From Methanohalobium evestigatum Z-7303 (GTDB lineage: Archaea; Halobacteriota; Methanosarcinia; Methanosarcinales; Methanosarcinaceae), in the NCBI RefSeq assembly GCF_000196655.1, contig NC_014253.1, forward strand, positions 1 to 64,000: a stretch of DNA of 64,000 nt, read 5' to 3'. This document shows positions 26,246 through 35,024 of the stretch, in pieces. Position 1 is the first letter of the stretch. Each line of letters begins with the position of its first letter. The notes beneath the pieces were generated by a model. It worked only from the letters and a program-made list of their open reading frames with translations, made no database searches and was not told the DNA's origin. Position numbers and translations under genes: made by a program.

Positions 26246-26704
26246 ATGTCAAAGGTTAAAATCAATACAAGTATACCTCAGGAATACAAAGAGATGATTG
26301 AACAATCAGGGTACAGTCAAACGTATTGTGTTACAGAAGCATTAAGGCAGTTTTTCTATGGTTCGGATGGTAAAAATCAGGAGACATCATCAGATGAAGA
26401 AAAAAATAGCGATGTGGATGTATTGGTTTATGAAGAAAGAATACAGGAACTAAAACAGGACAAAGAAAGACTTTACAAACTGCTCGGTAACAAAGATTTG
26501 CAACTACAAAACAAAGATAACCAGCTCACTGAAAAAGACAACCAGCTTAAAAATAAGGAATATCAAATAAGTTCAATGTTTCACAAAATAAATACTGTAG
26601 AACAGAAACAGAACAACAAACCCCACCTGACAGACCATCTGAAAACAGATGACGGCAACCCCGGGTTGTTAAAACGTCTCAAATCCAAGTTTACGAATAA
26701 TTAA
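26246..26704 (+). CDS. Ribbon-helix-helix plus coiled-coil protein
   Basis: 152 residues. The N-terminal 40 fit a ribbon-helix-helix DNA-binding fold (KVKINTSIPQEYKEMIEQSG, then a second helix). An acidic linker and a long coiled coil (about 62-110) with near-repeated NKDNQL/EKDNQL/NKEYQI units follow, then a short basic C-terminus (LLKRLKSKF). Similar layouts occur in plasmid and phage proteins of unknown role, so a mobile origin is possible. No Shine-Dalgarno is seen. Confidence 0.55.
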   Translation: MSKVKINTSIPQEYKEMIEQSGYSQTYCVTEALRQFFYGSDGKNQETSSDEEKNSDVDVLVYEERIQELKQDKERLYKLLGNKDLQLQNKDNQLTEKDNQLKNKEYQISSMFHKINTVEQKQNNKPHLTDHLKTDDGNPGLLKRLKSKFTNN

Positions 26705-26711
26705 AGTAGGG

Positions 26712-27848
26712 TTACAAAAATACGACCCTGCTTCTGTTTCCTGCACTTAATTCAACATCATCCTGATAACCGGGTTTTGAAGTTGCATCAATGACCTGTA
26801 TTTTGGAATCGAAATCCAACTGGTCTATCAAATTGGCTTTTTCACCCCATAAGGCTATCCGTATCCGACCGGTATCATCCGAAAGGTAAATATTGGCTAC
26901 TGTATTGGTTGATCCATCTTTTTTTGTAAACTCTTTTATATCTCCAAGACCTGAAACAGCACCCTCTACAGAATAGAGCTTCCGAGATGATGCATCAATT
27001 TTTTCTATAGGAGTAAAATGTTCATTGTAATCCACATTAGTGTTTGTCTTTTTAATTAACCCGTAATTGCCAATCTGGATTTCAACTTCCTGATTATAAT
27101 TATTTGTACGGGCAAATCCATTGATTATTTCTACATTATCATTATAATCAACTTCTTTAACAAGGTCTGCTTTGTCGTCCCATAATGTCACTTTGATTTT
27201 TCCGGTGTCGTCTCCTATCTGAAGGTTGCTGACGCGACCCTGTGAACCGTCTTTTCTCTGGAAGGTTTTGACATCCCATATATTAAGAACCTTGCCCAGT
27301 ATATTGATGTCGCCGGTTCCATCCTCTATATATTCAATTTTTTGTGAATTGGCTGATGTGTCTATACGTTCATCTGCTTCATCGATTGTGCCGTATTGAC
27401 CAATATGGACTTCCAGACCTTTATACCCTTCTTTTGCGTAACCGCTTATCTGAAGGCTCTGGTCTACTTCAAATTCACCGGATTCTATCAAACTGGCTTT
27501 ATCATCCCATAATGTTAACCTGATAGAACCTGTTTCATCTGCTACTATAAGGTTTCCTACTTTACCCTCTGTACCATCATTTTTATTAAAATCCTTGGTA
27601 CCAAAAACAGATACCACTTTTGCGATAAATTTAACGTTGTTGTTGGGACTGATATCTGAAATTTTTACCACATCATTTCCAGTATCACTGACTCCAAGGT
27701 CGTTGGCAACGAGTAGTGCGGCAGTTTTTCTATCACATAAACCACTCATCTGTTCAACCTTTTCATCTACTTTGGACAGAAAATCTTCTCTGCTAATCGA
27801 GTCTTCAAGTTTATCATAGATTTTATCTATTTCTTCGGTTTCACTCAT
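26712..27848 (-). CDS. Replication protein A-like ssDNA-binding protein, three OB folds
   Basis: 378 residues with three OB folds in series: about 65-150 (FIAKVVSVFGTKDF), 185-270 (ILGKVLNIWDVKTF) and 290-375 (VEGAVSGLGDIKEF). Each carries the signature RDGSxGRVxNLxxxDDTGxIxxxLWDDKA in varied form. No C-terminal zinc finger is present, so this is the RPA1-like type rather than the zinc-finger RPA2/3 type of Methanosarcina. Protects single-stranded DNA during replication and repair. Convergent with the RHH/coiled-coil gene. Confidence 0.88.
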   Translation of the reverse strand: MSETEEIDKIYDKLEDSISREDFLSKVDEKVEQMSGLCDRKTAALLVANDLGVSDTGNDVVKISDISPNNNVKFIAKVVSVFGTKDFNKNDGTEGKVGNLIVADETGSIRLTLWDDKASLIESGEFEVDQSLQISGYAKEGYKGLEVHIGQYGTIDEADERIDTSANSQKIEYIEDGTGDINILGKVLNIWDVKTFQRKDGSQGRVSNLQIGDDTGKIKVTLWDDKADLVKEVDYNDNVEIINGFARTNNYNQEVEIQIGNYGLIKKTNTNVDYNEHFTPIEKIDASSRKLYSVEGAVSGLGDIKEFTKKDGSTNTVANIYLSDDTGRIRIALWGEKANLIDQLDFDSKIQVIDATSKPGYQDDVELSAGNRSRVVFL

Positions 27849-28046
27849 GATAACACCAGTGATGGATTAATTATTAAAGGTAACTATCAATTTAATTTTA
27901 TTATATGAATAAAAATGTTCATAATAATTTGTTTGAAAAGATACGAAATTATTACTTCTTGGTTGTGCATTTACTACTAAAAAAAGTTCAAATATTATAA
28001 AAGAATTTGCAAGTTATTTTTTTGTTAAGTTTCGGCAAGATATATT

Positions 28047-28068
28047 AACAATAAATAACATTGTTATT
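28047..28068 (+). promoter_or_regulatory. Overlapping dyads in front of kptA
   Basis: Two nested inverted repeats overlap: aacaat (28047-28052)/attgtt (28060-28065), and aataaca (28054-28060)/tgttatt (28062-28068). They lie between a TATA-like tatatta (28041-28047) and the ATG at 28078, where an operator would block initiation. The site is inferred from symmetry only. Confidence 0.35.
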
Positions 28069-28077
28069 TTAGGTACA

Positions 28078-28704
28078 ATGATTCGTAAATGTAATGAACA
28101 TGGCTATTTCAGAGGCGAAGTCTGTCCTGAATGTAATACAAAAGGCAGACATGTTCTTGGTGACCGTTATGAAGAACGTCTGGGAAAATTCGTATCTGGA
28201 GCACTGAGGCATTTTCCAAATGCAACAGGTTTAGAAATGGATAAAAAAGGTTGGGTAAACCTTGACCAGTTTTGTAATATTTTAAAGCAGAAATACAAAT
28301 GGGCAACAAAAGAATCATTAATATCTCTTGTAGAATCTGACATTAAAAACCGATATGAAATCGATGGTGGATATTTGAGAGCTTGCTATGGACACTCGGT
28401 AGATGTAGAACTTGACCATTGCGAATGTGACCTTCCATATTTATACTATGGTGTAAGCCAGGAAGAGGCGGATATGATTCTTGAGAATGGTATAAAACCC
28501 GTACACCAGCGGTATGTCCATTTAAGTACATCATATGGTAAAGCAAATGATGCTGCACAGGTTCATACAGATAATCCTATAATAATAAAAATAGACGTAG
28601 ATGTTGCAAGAGAAAATGGAATGTCATTCATGTCTGCAACAGATGAAATTGTTTTGGCTAAACAAGTACCGTCAGAGTATTTAAGTATTGCAAATTTTGG
28701 TTAA
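28078..28704 (+). CDS. kptA: RNA 2'-phosphotransferase KptA/Tpt1
   Basis: Removes a 2'-phosphate from RNA using NAD+, making ADP-ribose 1'',2''-cyclic phosphate. The 208 residues start with a Cys/His zinc-binding segment (Cys5, His8, Cys16, Cys19). Then come the catalytic SGALRHFPNATG (Arg44, His45), the RACYGHSV motif and the C-terminal ADP-ribosyltransferase-like lobe with YYGVSQEEADMIL and VHLSTSY. Convergent with rtcA, another RNA-end enzyme, with a 22-base gap. Confidence 0.92.
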   Translation: MIRKCNEHGYFRGEVCPECNTKGRHVLGDRYEERLGKFVSGALRHFPNATGLEMDKKGWVNLDQFCNILKQKYKWATKESLISLVESDIKNRYEIDGGYLRACYGHSVDVELDHCECDLPYLYYGVSQEEADMILENGIKPVHQRYVHLSTSYGKANDAAQVHTDNPIIIKIDVDVARENGMSFMSATDEIVLAKQVPSEYLSIANFG

Positions 28705-28726
28705 TATAATTGGGTGAAATGTTTGG

Positions 28727-29731
28727 TCACTGGGAGGTGACCCGAAATAATCCGTTTTCTTCCATTATATTAAATTCAACATCAAGAAATTTTTCAGTGA
28801 CCCATATATTTGTTTTTGTGTGTTGGGTAATATCTTTAACAGTATAAGAACATCCCGGAACAAGTCCCATATAGGGTATTAACTGGTCAGCAAGATTTAT
28901 ATCAACATCTGCTCCAGATTCCAATTCAACGCTTACTTTATCTGCAGCCTTTTTCCCAACTTCTTCTGCAGGAAAACCTCTTTTTCCCAGTGCACTACCA
29001 CCACACAAATTTTTCCATAATGTAATACCAGTCCCTTTAGAGGGATTGTTAGTGACCTCGGTGGCAATATTACAATCAAAATTTTTATAGTTGAGATGGT
29101 AGGAAGCAGATTCAGCCTGTCTCTGTGCGATATGTTCAGGCAGGTTTGAACAATGTGATATACCATAAATTTTGGAAACTGTTGTTTTTTGATTGCAAAA
29201 ATTAAATTTGTGAAGTTTTTTAGATTTTAAATTTGCATACACAACTCCCTGACCTTTTGGATAGTAACCACGTCTGATGTTTTTTATATCACATGTGTAA
29301 CCCATTTTTGATAGAGCGGTAACTGTTATATGTTTTAGATAGTCAATTGTTGGGGACCAGGCTACATCTGTTCCCCCTGTTATTTTGAGCTGGATGTCCT
29401 CGTTGGATTTTATAACCAATGGCATTATACACTGTAACAACAGGGTTATACTTCCTGCAGTTTTTATATCAACATCGAAATAACCCCCCTTTATTTCACC
29501 TGGAAAAAAACTGATACGTAATGACCCTAAATATTCTCCATCAATTTGCGCATTGCAAATACGTGCAGCAGTTTCAAGAGTTTTTATATGCTGCTTTTTG
29601 AGTCCTGGATTTGAACGAAATTTGCGTATGTTATAAATTTTCACACTTTTACCGGTAGTGGCAGATAGAGCAATCGCAGTTCTGACGATTTGACCTCCGC
29701 CTTCACCATATGACCCGTCAATTTCAATCAT
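28727..29731 (-). CDS. rtcA: RNA 3'-terminal phosphate cyclase RtcA
   Basis: Converts an RNA 3'-phosphate to a 2',3'-cyclic phosphate with ATP. 334 residues with the family N-terminus DGSYGEGGGQIVRTA, NIRKFRSNPGLKKQH, and a C-terminal His in ITQHTKTNIW, the expected adenylated residue. Its start overlaps the end of the flavin reductase gene by 8 bases, so the two are probably co-transcribed. Next to kptA, this forms an RNA end-processing locus. Confidence 0.93.
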   Translation of the reverse strand: MIEIDGSYGEGGGQIVRTAIALSATTGKSVKIYNIRKFRSNPGLKKQHIKTLETAARICNAQIDGEYLGSLRISFFPGEIKGGYFDVDIKTAGSITLLLQCIMPLVIKSNEDIQLKITGGTDVAWSPTIDYLKHITVTALSKMGYTCDIKNIRRGYYPKGQGVVYANLKSKKLHKFNFCNQKTTVSKIYGISHCSNLPEHIAQRQAESASYHLNYKNFDCNIATEVTNNPSKGTGITLWKNLCGGSALGKRGFPAEEVGKKAADKVSVELESGADVDINLADQLIPYMGLVPGCSYTVKDITQHTKTNIWVTEKFLDVEFNIMEENGLFRVTSQ

Positions 29732-31127
29732 ATTTTTGATTATCCATGTTTTTATAGGCGTCCTTTACAGCATACGTTATAGGGTCTACCAGTTCAGATA
29801 CAGGTGGAGTGTAGCAGGTTTCCATTTTCAACATATCGTCAATGGATGCTTTTTTCCTTATTGCAAGGGATAATCCATCGATTCGTTCTTTTACACCTTT
29901 TCTGCCAATAATCTGCGCTCCTGAAAGACAACGATTACTGAATAACAGTTTGATGTATATTTTTTCACCACCCGGATAATATCCTGCTCTTGTAAAACCT
30001 GTTGATGAACCAGTTACAGTGTTTATTTTATTTTTATATGCAGTTTTTTCTGTGAGACCGACGTTACCAACCTGATAATCTCCAATAACACCAATCCACG
30101 GATTTGTAATGGGAGTAAAAGTTGATGTTTTCTCCAAAAGGTTTTCTGCAATAACAGATGCCATTCTTCTTGCAGTACTTGCAAGCTGGCTGACAAAAGG
30201 ATTTCCAGTTACAAAATCATAAACCTGAGCACATTCTCCGCCTGCAAATACATCATCAAGGTATTTATTATCGTATTTTACCTGCAGTTTATTGTTTACC
30301 AACAATCCGCCACTTTCACCAACAGAGATACCTGCATTTTTTGCAAGTGATACTTCGGGGTTAACGCCTGTAGAGATTACAATGGTATCAACAGAGATGT
30401 TTTTTATCTTTCCCGTGATATTTTCTTTAATAGTAACCGACTCGGCGGTGTCAGAACCGTTTATGGATACTGGAGTGTGACCTGTCAAAAGGTTGATACC
30501 TTTTGAATCAAGATGGTTCTGCAGAATTTGTGACATGTCAGAGTCAAGGTTGTGGGACAACACGTTTTTACTACGGTTGATAAGTGTTGTACTGATACCT
30601 CTTTTTACACCGGCTACAGCGATTTCGACTCCTATCCCTCCTGCACCGATTACTACCAGATTTTTTGATTTTTCCAGATTATTCTGGATTTTTATCCCAT
30701 CGGATAATGTTCTAAGTGTAAATACATTGTCCATTTTTATAAATTCTTTCAGGGGTTCTGGTATAGAAGGTGAACTACCCGTAGCAATAACAAGTTTATC
30801 GTATCTTACTGTGTCAATTTGGGTATGTACAGTATGGTTTTCAAGGTCAATGGAATTAACCTGTGTATTAAGTCGGACATCAATACCCATGTCTTTGAAA
30901 AACTGTAGATTTTTAACTATAAGTTTGTTGAAATCCGGAATATCACCGGCGAGTACAAAAGGCATTCCACACTGACTGTAGGCTGTATGTGAGTCTTTTG
31001 ATAACACTTTGATGTTGTAATTTCCGTGGCGCTGGACATGAGTAGCAACAGCCATCCCTACAGCGCCCCCTCCAATGATAACTAAATCCTGTTTTTTTGT
31101 ATTGTTCTCTGATGTATTCCCCACCAT
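29724..31127 (-). CDS. FAD-dependent disulfide reductase (CoA-disulfide reductase/NADH oxidase type)
   Basis: 467 residues. An FAD-binding GGGAVGMAVATH lies at 19-30, the redox Cys53 in YSQCGMPF, an NAD(P)H-binding GAGGIGVEIA near 155, and a C-terminal dimerisation domain. A single redox Cys, rather than a CxxxxC pair, places it with CoA-disulfide reductases and NADH oxidases. The physiological thiol could be CoA, CoM or a polysulfide. It shares a promoter region with the divergent gene at 31273. Confidence 0.85.
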   Translation of the reverse strand: MVGNTSENNTKKQDLVIIGGGAVGMAVATHVQRHGNYNIKVLSKDSHTAYSQCGMPFVLAGDIPDFNKLIVKNLQFFKDMGIDVRLNTQVNSIDLENHTVHTQIDTVRYDKLVIATGSSPSIPEPLKEFIKMDNVFTLRTLSDGIKIQNNLEKSKNLVVIGAGGIGVEIAVAGVKRGISTTLINRSKNVLSHNLDSDMSQILQNHLDSKGINLLTGHTPVSINGSDTAESVTIKENITGKIKNISVDTIVISTGVNPEVSLAKNAGISVGESGGLLVNNKLQVKYDNKYLDDVFAGGECAQVYDFVTGNPFVSQLASTARRMASVIAENLLEKTSTFTPITNPWIGVIGDYQVGNVGLTEKTAYKNKINTVTGSSTGFTRAGYYPGGEKIYIKLLFSNRCLSGAQIIGRKGVKERIDGLSLAIRKKASIDDMLKMETCYTPPVSELVDPITYAVKDAYKNMDNQKYD

Positions 31128-31189
31128 ACTGGTTAATAATTGAGATTGTTTATTAAGTGTATTGCCTATCAGTTTTAAAATCTGGTTAT

Positions 31190-31207
31190 GTTAGGTAATT
31201 TCCTAAC
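31190..31207. promoter_or_regulatory. DtxR/IdeR-like operator candidate
   Basis: gttagg and cctaac are perfect 6-bp arms around taattt, giving TTAGG-N6-CCTAA, reminiscent of sites of iron-dependent DtxR-family repressors. It lies between the divergent flavin reductase and the exported-protein gene, so it could control either. Binding by a named regulator is inference. Confidence 0.35.
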
Positions 31208-31272
31208 AAAAAGAATAATTTTATTATGTTTTAAATCCAACTCATTGTTAAAAAGATATAGGAGGATTAATC

Positions 31273-31758
31273 ATGCTTGATTTATCTATTTTCAAGGGAA
31301 TTGGCATATTACTGGTAATAGTTGTTTTCAGTAGTGGATTGCTTTTTGCAACTGCTTCAGAATTGAATTTGGGAATAAATAAAACAAATAAAAGCCTAGA
31401 AACTTCTTTAGGTGATGGACAAAACGGCTCTCAGATAAATAATACAAACCAGTCTGGATATATCAGTGGACTGGCAAAAATCGATGACATTAATTTGGAA
31501 AGAAACCCTGATGAACAATTACTGGTCAATGTAAGTGGTCACCTTTCTGATAGTTGTACAGAAATTGATGAAATTGTAAAGCAAAAAACTGGGGACAAAT
31601 TTATAATCAATATTACTACCAAAAGACCAAAAGATGCGATGTGTCCTCAGGTGATAATTCCATTTGAGAAAGAATTTAAATTTGATATTAGTGGAATGGA
31701 TATAGATAATTTAGAAGTTAAAGTAAACGAGGTGACTAAATCCTATTTATCTGAATGA
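31273..31758 (+). CDS. Uncharacterised exported or membrane-anchored protein
   Basis: Not recognised. 161 residues with an N-terminal hydrophobic segment (about 8-30) that is a signal peptide or anchor. A low-complexity Asn/Ser/Gly linker (34-60) with several NxS/T sites and a C-terminal beta-rich domain (about 65-160) follow. That domain has two Cys, in DSCTEIDEI and DAMCPQVIIP, which could form a disulfide outside the cell. A strong Shine-Dalgarno (AGGAGG) precedes the ATG. Confidence 0.6.
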   Translation: MLDLSIFKGIGILLVIVVFSSGLLFATASELNLGINKTNKSLETSLGDGQNGSQINNTNQSGYISGLAKIDDINLERNPDEQLLVNVSGHLSDSCTEIDEIVKQKTGDKFIINITTKRPKDAMCPQVIIPFEKEFKFDISGMDIDNLEVKVNEVTKSYLSE

Positions 31759-31844
31759 TTTTTTTGTCAACAAGCAAGTTTTCATAAAGTTTACTTTGTA
31801 AACAGTTAAGTTTAATACATTCTAAAAATATTTTAATATTATAA

Positions 31845-31919
31845 GGAGTTGCAGAACTTATTGTGTCCCCCTTGGATTAGCCCCCAACATTCAGCTATTT
31901 TTATAAGCTCTGCAACTCC
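31845..31919 (+). ncRNA. Long stem-loop, candidate small RNA
   Basis: 31845-31861 pairs with 31903-31919 at 16 of 17 positions, leaving a loop of 41 bases that carries two C5 tracts (cccccttggattagccccc). The stem is far stronger than expected in AT-rich DNA. A small RNA, or a short palindromic mobile remnant, are both possible. Strand is arbitrary because the stem reads the same way on both. Confidence 0.45.
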
Positions 31920-32105
31920 ACCTCTTTGTTTTAACAATTATTATTTCTATATTTGTTAGCTAAATATTTTGTTATTTGTCCTATAGTAGTTATTAACCAC
32001 AAATTTATTAAACTACTACTAACTTCCTATTTATGAGTAATCAATTAATGGTTACATTCATAATACAAAAATTACTAATACATTCACAAAAATATTAAAA
32101 GATGT

Positions 32106-32599
32106 GGTTATCCAACGCAAAATAGTTTGGATTTAATAACTAAATATTACAGTGTATACAACATCAGTATCACATTAATAATTAAAGACATATAAAAAAC
32201 AGAACAAGTTTGATGTACAATAACAATGATTATGGGTTCCAACACTAACGAAGGGTTTCAATTTAATATTAAAATTATAATTGTCACTAATCTGATATAA
32301 TAATACTTTACAGAAATCCTTACTTAATCAGAATCATCAACCAAAACGCAATAATCATTGAAATCAAATTAATGATTAAAGAGGTAACTCATTGTAATTC
32401 AGACAAATAAAGATAAATTGGCATGAGTATCCGGCAGACAACTCATGTATTAATTGAAAATTCGGTTTCAATCAGAGTACTAACAAAAGTAGTATATTGG
32501 GTGCTAAATCAACATGTAAATCTCAATAATAGTTCTCAGGTTAGATATCAATTTGCCCATCAAACTTGTTCTGTTTTTACTATTTTGCATTGGATAATC
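32106..32599. repeat. Nested inverted repeat: MITE-like element or large structured RNA
   Basis: An inner pair of 21 bases is perfect (32195-32215 with 32558-32578). An outer pair of 21 bases matches at 19 (32106-32126 with 32579-32599). On the right the two halves are contiguous; on the left they are separated by 68 bases. This fits a decayed inverted-repeat element with an insertion in one end, or an RNA of about 490 nt with a side branch. No transposase is inside. Confidence 0.6.
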
Positions 32600-32639
32600 C
32601 ATATTTGATATCTATAACAGCCATTATGGAGATATTCAT

Positions 32640-33998
32640 ATGCAAAATCAGAACCATAATCAAAATAATCAAAACCAATCAGCAGATACCACTAAATATA
32701 TCATCCATTCAAAAATCAGTGCAAATGGTATAATTGAGCGTCCTGATATAGTAGGAGCAATTTTTGGACAGACAGAGGGGTTGCTTGGAAAAGACCTTGA
32801 CCTTCGAGACCTTCAAAAGACCGGTAGAATAGGAAGGATTGAAGTCTTAATAAGCGGTAAAGGCGGTAAATCAAAAGGAACTATTCTGATACCATCCAGT
32901 CTTGACAGAGTTGAAACATCTGTTCTGGCTGCTGCCCTTGAAACTATAGATAGAGTAGGACCATGCAGTGCCAAAATAGAAGTAAGTAAAATCGAGGATA
33001 TACGAGCCACAAAAAGAAAAAATATCATTGAAAGAGCTCGGATGATTTATTCTTCAATGTTTGATGATAATCTCCCTGAATCCCAGGAAATCGCAGATGA
33101 AGTACGTGAATCCCTGCGAATCCATGAAATGGAATATTATGGTAAAAATAAAATACCCTGCGGCCCCGAAGTGTTTGATTCTGATGAAGTGATCCTTGTA
33201 GAAGGTCGTGCTGATGTACTTAATCTACTGCGTTATGGGATAAAAAATACAATCTGTGTGGGTGGTACAAATATTCCACCTGAAATAGCGGAACTTACAA
33301 AAAAGAGAAACGTAACTGCGTTTACAGATGGTGATCGTGGCGGAGTGCTCATAATAAAAGAGCTTTTACAGGTTGCTAATATCGATTATATTGCCAGAGC
33401 TCCTGAAGGTAAAAGTGTTGAAGATTTGGTACACAGAGAGGTAATGAGGGCACTGCAACAGAGAGTTCCGATAGAGCAGGCTATGGAATCATATACTTCA
33501 AAACCAGTAGAGTCATCAAAAACTGGTAAGTCTGCAAGGGTTTCTAAACGTAAGGATAATAGGTCGCAGGAAATACAAAAACCTTCAAGTTTGAAGCCGA
33601 AAAATCTGGTTAAAGAAACCGAGGTTGAGCCTCAACAGGAAGTTCAGGAAAGTTTTACTGAAGATGTAGAAATAGCAGAAGAACCTGTTGTAACTGAAGA
33701 AGCGGAACCCCAGTTTAAATTTAAACCTCATATAGATGCAATATCCGGTACACTTGATGCACGCCTTCTTGATTCAGGGGAAGAACTGGTTGAAGAAATA
33801 GCAGTAAGAGACCTTGTTAATAAATTGAAAAATTATAATGGTGAGGTAGTAAGTGTGGTTTTTGATGGGGTTATAACCCAGAGGATTCTTGATGTATCTT
33901 CAGAAAAAGGAATCAAAAACCTTGTTGGTGTGAAACTGGGGAATGTGACAAAAGTACCCACAGAAATTAATATCTTTACTGAAAATGATTATTGCTAA
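32640..33998 (+). CDS. dnaG: Archaeal DnaG-type primase
   Basis: A 452-residue TOPRIM-domain primase-like protein. The TOPRIM glutamate lies in ILVEGRADV (about 188) and the DxD in TDGDRGG (about 229). A conserved archaeal N-terminal region precedes it, and a disordered Glu/Lys/Ser-rich linker (about 285-360) leads to a C-terminal domain. Archaeal DnaG makes RNA primers in vitro and is also found with the exosome, so its role may be RNA-related. GGAGAT precedes the ATG. Confidence 0.93.
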   Translation: MQNQNHNQNNQNQSADTTKYIIHSKISANGIIERPDIVGAIFGQTEGLLGKDLDLRDLQKTGRIGRIEVLISGKGGKSKGTILIPSSLDRVETSVLAAALETIDRVGPCSAKIEVSKIEDIRATKRKNIIERARMIYSSMFDDNLPESQEIADEVRESLRIHEMEYYGKNKIPCGPEVFDSDEVILVEGRADVLNLLRYGIKNTICVGGTNIPPEIAELTKKRNVTAFTDGDRGGVLIIKELLQVANIDYIARAPEGKSVEDLVHREVMRALQQRVPIEQAMESYTSKPVESSKTGKSARVSKRKDNRSQEIQKPSSLKPKNLVKETEVEPQQEVQESFTEDVEIAEEPVVTEEAEPQFKFKPHIDAISGTLDARLLDSGEELVEEIAVRDLVNKLKNYNGEVVSVVFDGVITQRILDVSSEKGIKNLVGVKLGNVTKVPTEINIFTENDYC

Positions 33999-34020
33999 TT
34001 TTTTTTATTTTTTATTTTTT
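33999..34020 (+). terminator. T-rich terminator of dnaG
   Basis: Four blocks of T follow the dnaG stop codon directly, with no hairpin, matching archaeal T-run termination. Confidence 0.55.
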
Positions 34021-34188
34021 GTATCATATTTATCATGATTAATCATAAACAATAAATAGAAAATTACTTATAAATGATTGGGGAAAGTATTTTCCGTCAA
34101 TAATGACTTTATTTAAAGTCTAATTAATGATTATCGAGTATATAAAAGTTCATATAAAAACAGCATGATTAATAAAAGGTTGGTCAAT

Positions 34189-34473
34189 ATGCACAAAGAT
34201 GAATTAATACAATTGCATACACTGATGGCTCAATTGAAACGATATTTTGAATGTCAGGGCGTTGAATGTGATTTCAGTGAATACAAGTCCCTGTCCATCA
34301 GTCCAGTGCACGTCCACCGGAGCAAGGCAGAGCATAAACATGCAATATTTGTTCTTGGAAATGATATAGCAAAAATAATTTCTGAAGATGAAAACATGGG
34401 AGGTGGAAGAACCTCTGAACGAATGCAGGAACTTGCGGCAAGGACAGGAAATAAGGTAATTCAGGATAATTAA
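34189..34473 (+). CDS. UPF0058 family protein
   Basis: A 94-residue protein starting MHKDELIQLH, the conserved N-terminus of the archaeal UPF0058 family. It has CQGVEC and a His-rich segment (HVHRSKAEHKHA) that could bind metal. ATG 34189 is chosen over 34165 because TATA-like tataaaag at 34141 and tataaaaa at 34153 would start transcription beyond or too close to 34165. Function unknown. Its 3' end overlaps the convergent rimI by 4 bases. Confidence 0.8.
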   Translation: MHKDELIQLHTLMAQLKRYFECQGVECDFSEYKSLSISPVHVHRSKAEHKHAIFVLGNDIAKIISEDENMGGGRTSERMQELAARTGNKVIQDN

Positions 34474-35015
34474 AGGGTATTTTCATTTGTAATCCCTGAT
34501 TCGTATTTATTGTTTATTTTATTATCCAGTAGATTAGTATATGAATTCATATCATAGGGAGGCTGAAGGTATGCTTTCATTATAATACCGTCTTCACCAT
34601 CTGAATAATATTTTTTTTCAACCCAGCACTGGACAAAACCCATACTATTGTATAGTTTCTGTGCACGAACATTACTTCTTCTTACCTCAAGCCTGGCATA
34701 TTTTAGCCCTGTCCTGCAGAACAGATTTAATATAGCCCTGAGTAGTTCTGACCCGATACCTTTGTCCCTATAGCCTTTTTTAACAGCAAGGGTAAATATA
34801 CGCCCTTCGTTTTCATATATCTGATATCCTACTACATATCCTGCTACTTTGTCACCTACAGTAGCCACTATAAAACCATCACTGTTGATCTCATAAAAAT
34901 TGATGTAGACGAACGGATTGTGTTCGCTAAATGTTTCCATTTCAATTTCTAAGATATCCTCAAAATCTTCCGGTTCAAAGTATCGAAGATTCATTGTATC
35001 GTTTTGATATTTCAA
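34470..35015 (-). CDS. rimI: RimI-like GNAT N-acetyltransferase
   Basis: A 181-residue GNAT enzyme that acetylates protein N-termini (archaeal RimI/Ard1 type). The acetyl-CoA site is visible as RDKGIGSELL, preceded by FTLAVKKGYR, with RRSNVRAQKLYNSMGF in the C-terminal half. A 30-residue tail beyond the GNAT fold is unexplained. It follows arcS by 9 bases on the same strand, so the two are likely co-transcribed. Confidence 0.88.
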   Translation of the reverse strand: MKYQNDTMNLRYFEPEDFEDILEIEMETFSEHNPFVYINFYEINSDGFIVATVGDKVAGYVVGYQIYENEGRIFTLAVKKGYRDKGIGSELLRAILNLFCRTGLKYARLEVRRSNVRAQKLYNSMGFVQCWVEKKYYSDGEDGIIMKAYLQPPYDMNSYTNLLDNKINNKYESGITNENTL

Positions 35016-35024
35016 GTTTAGTGG

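Larger units (their letters stand above)
31759..32639. other. 881-base non-coding stretch rich in inverted repeats
   Basis: No convincing gene is seen; the longest reading frames are under 65 codons, lack ribosome sites and cut across stems. A T-run directly after the upstream stop probably ends that gene. The stretch holds a hairpin at 31789-31803, a 17-base stem at 31845-31919, 8-bp arms at 31984-31991/32011-32018, a large nested inverted repeat at 32106-32599, and inside it 8-bp arms at 32352-32359/32371-32378, 7-bp arms at 32422-32428/32441-32447 and 7-bp arms at 32453-32459/32466-32472. Confidence 0.7.

Noticed and set aside
32106-32599. RNase P RNA, SRP RNA or a group II intron.
   Set aside because: No RNase P conserved boxes, no SRP Alu or domain IV motifs, no intron domain V and no reverse transcriptase.
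32423-32608. A 61-codon reading frame upstream of dnaG.
   Set aside because: It crosses several hairpins and the inverted repeat, has no ribosome site and no recognisable protein features.
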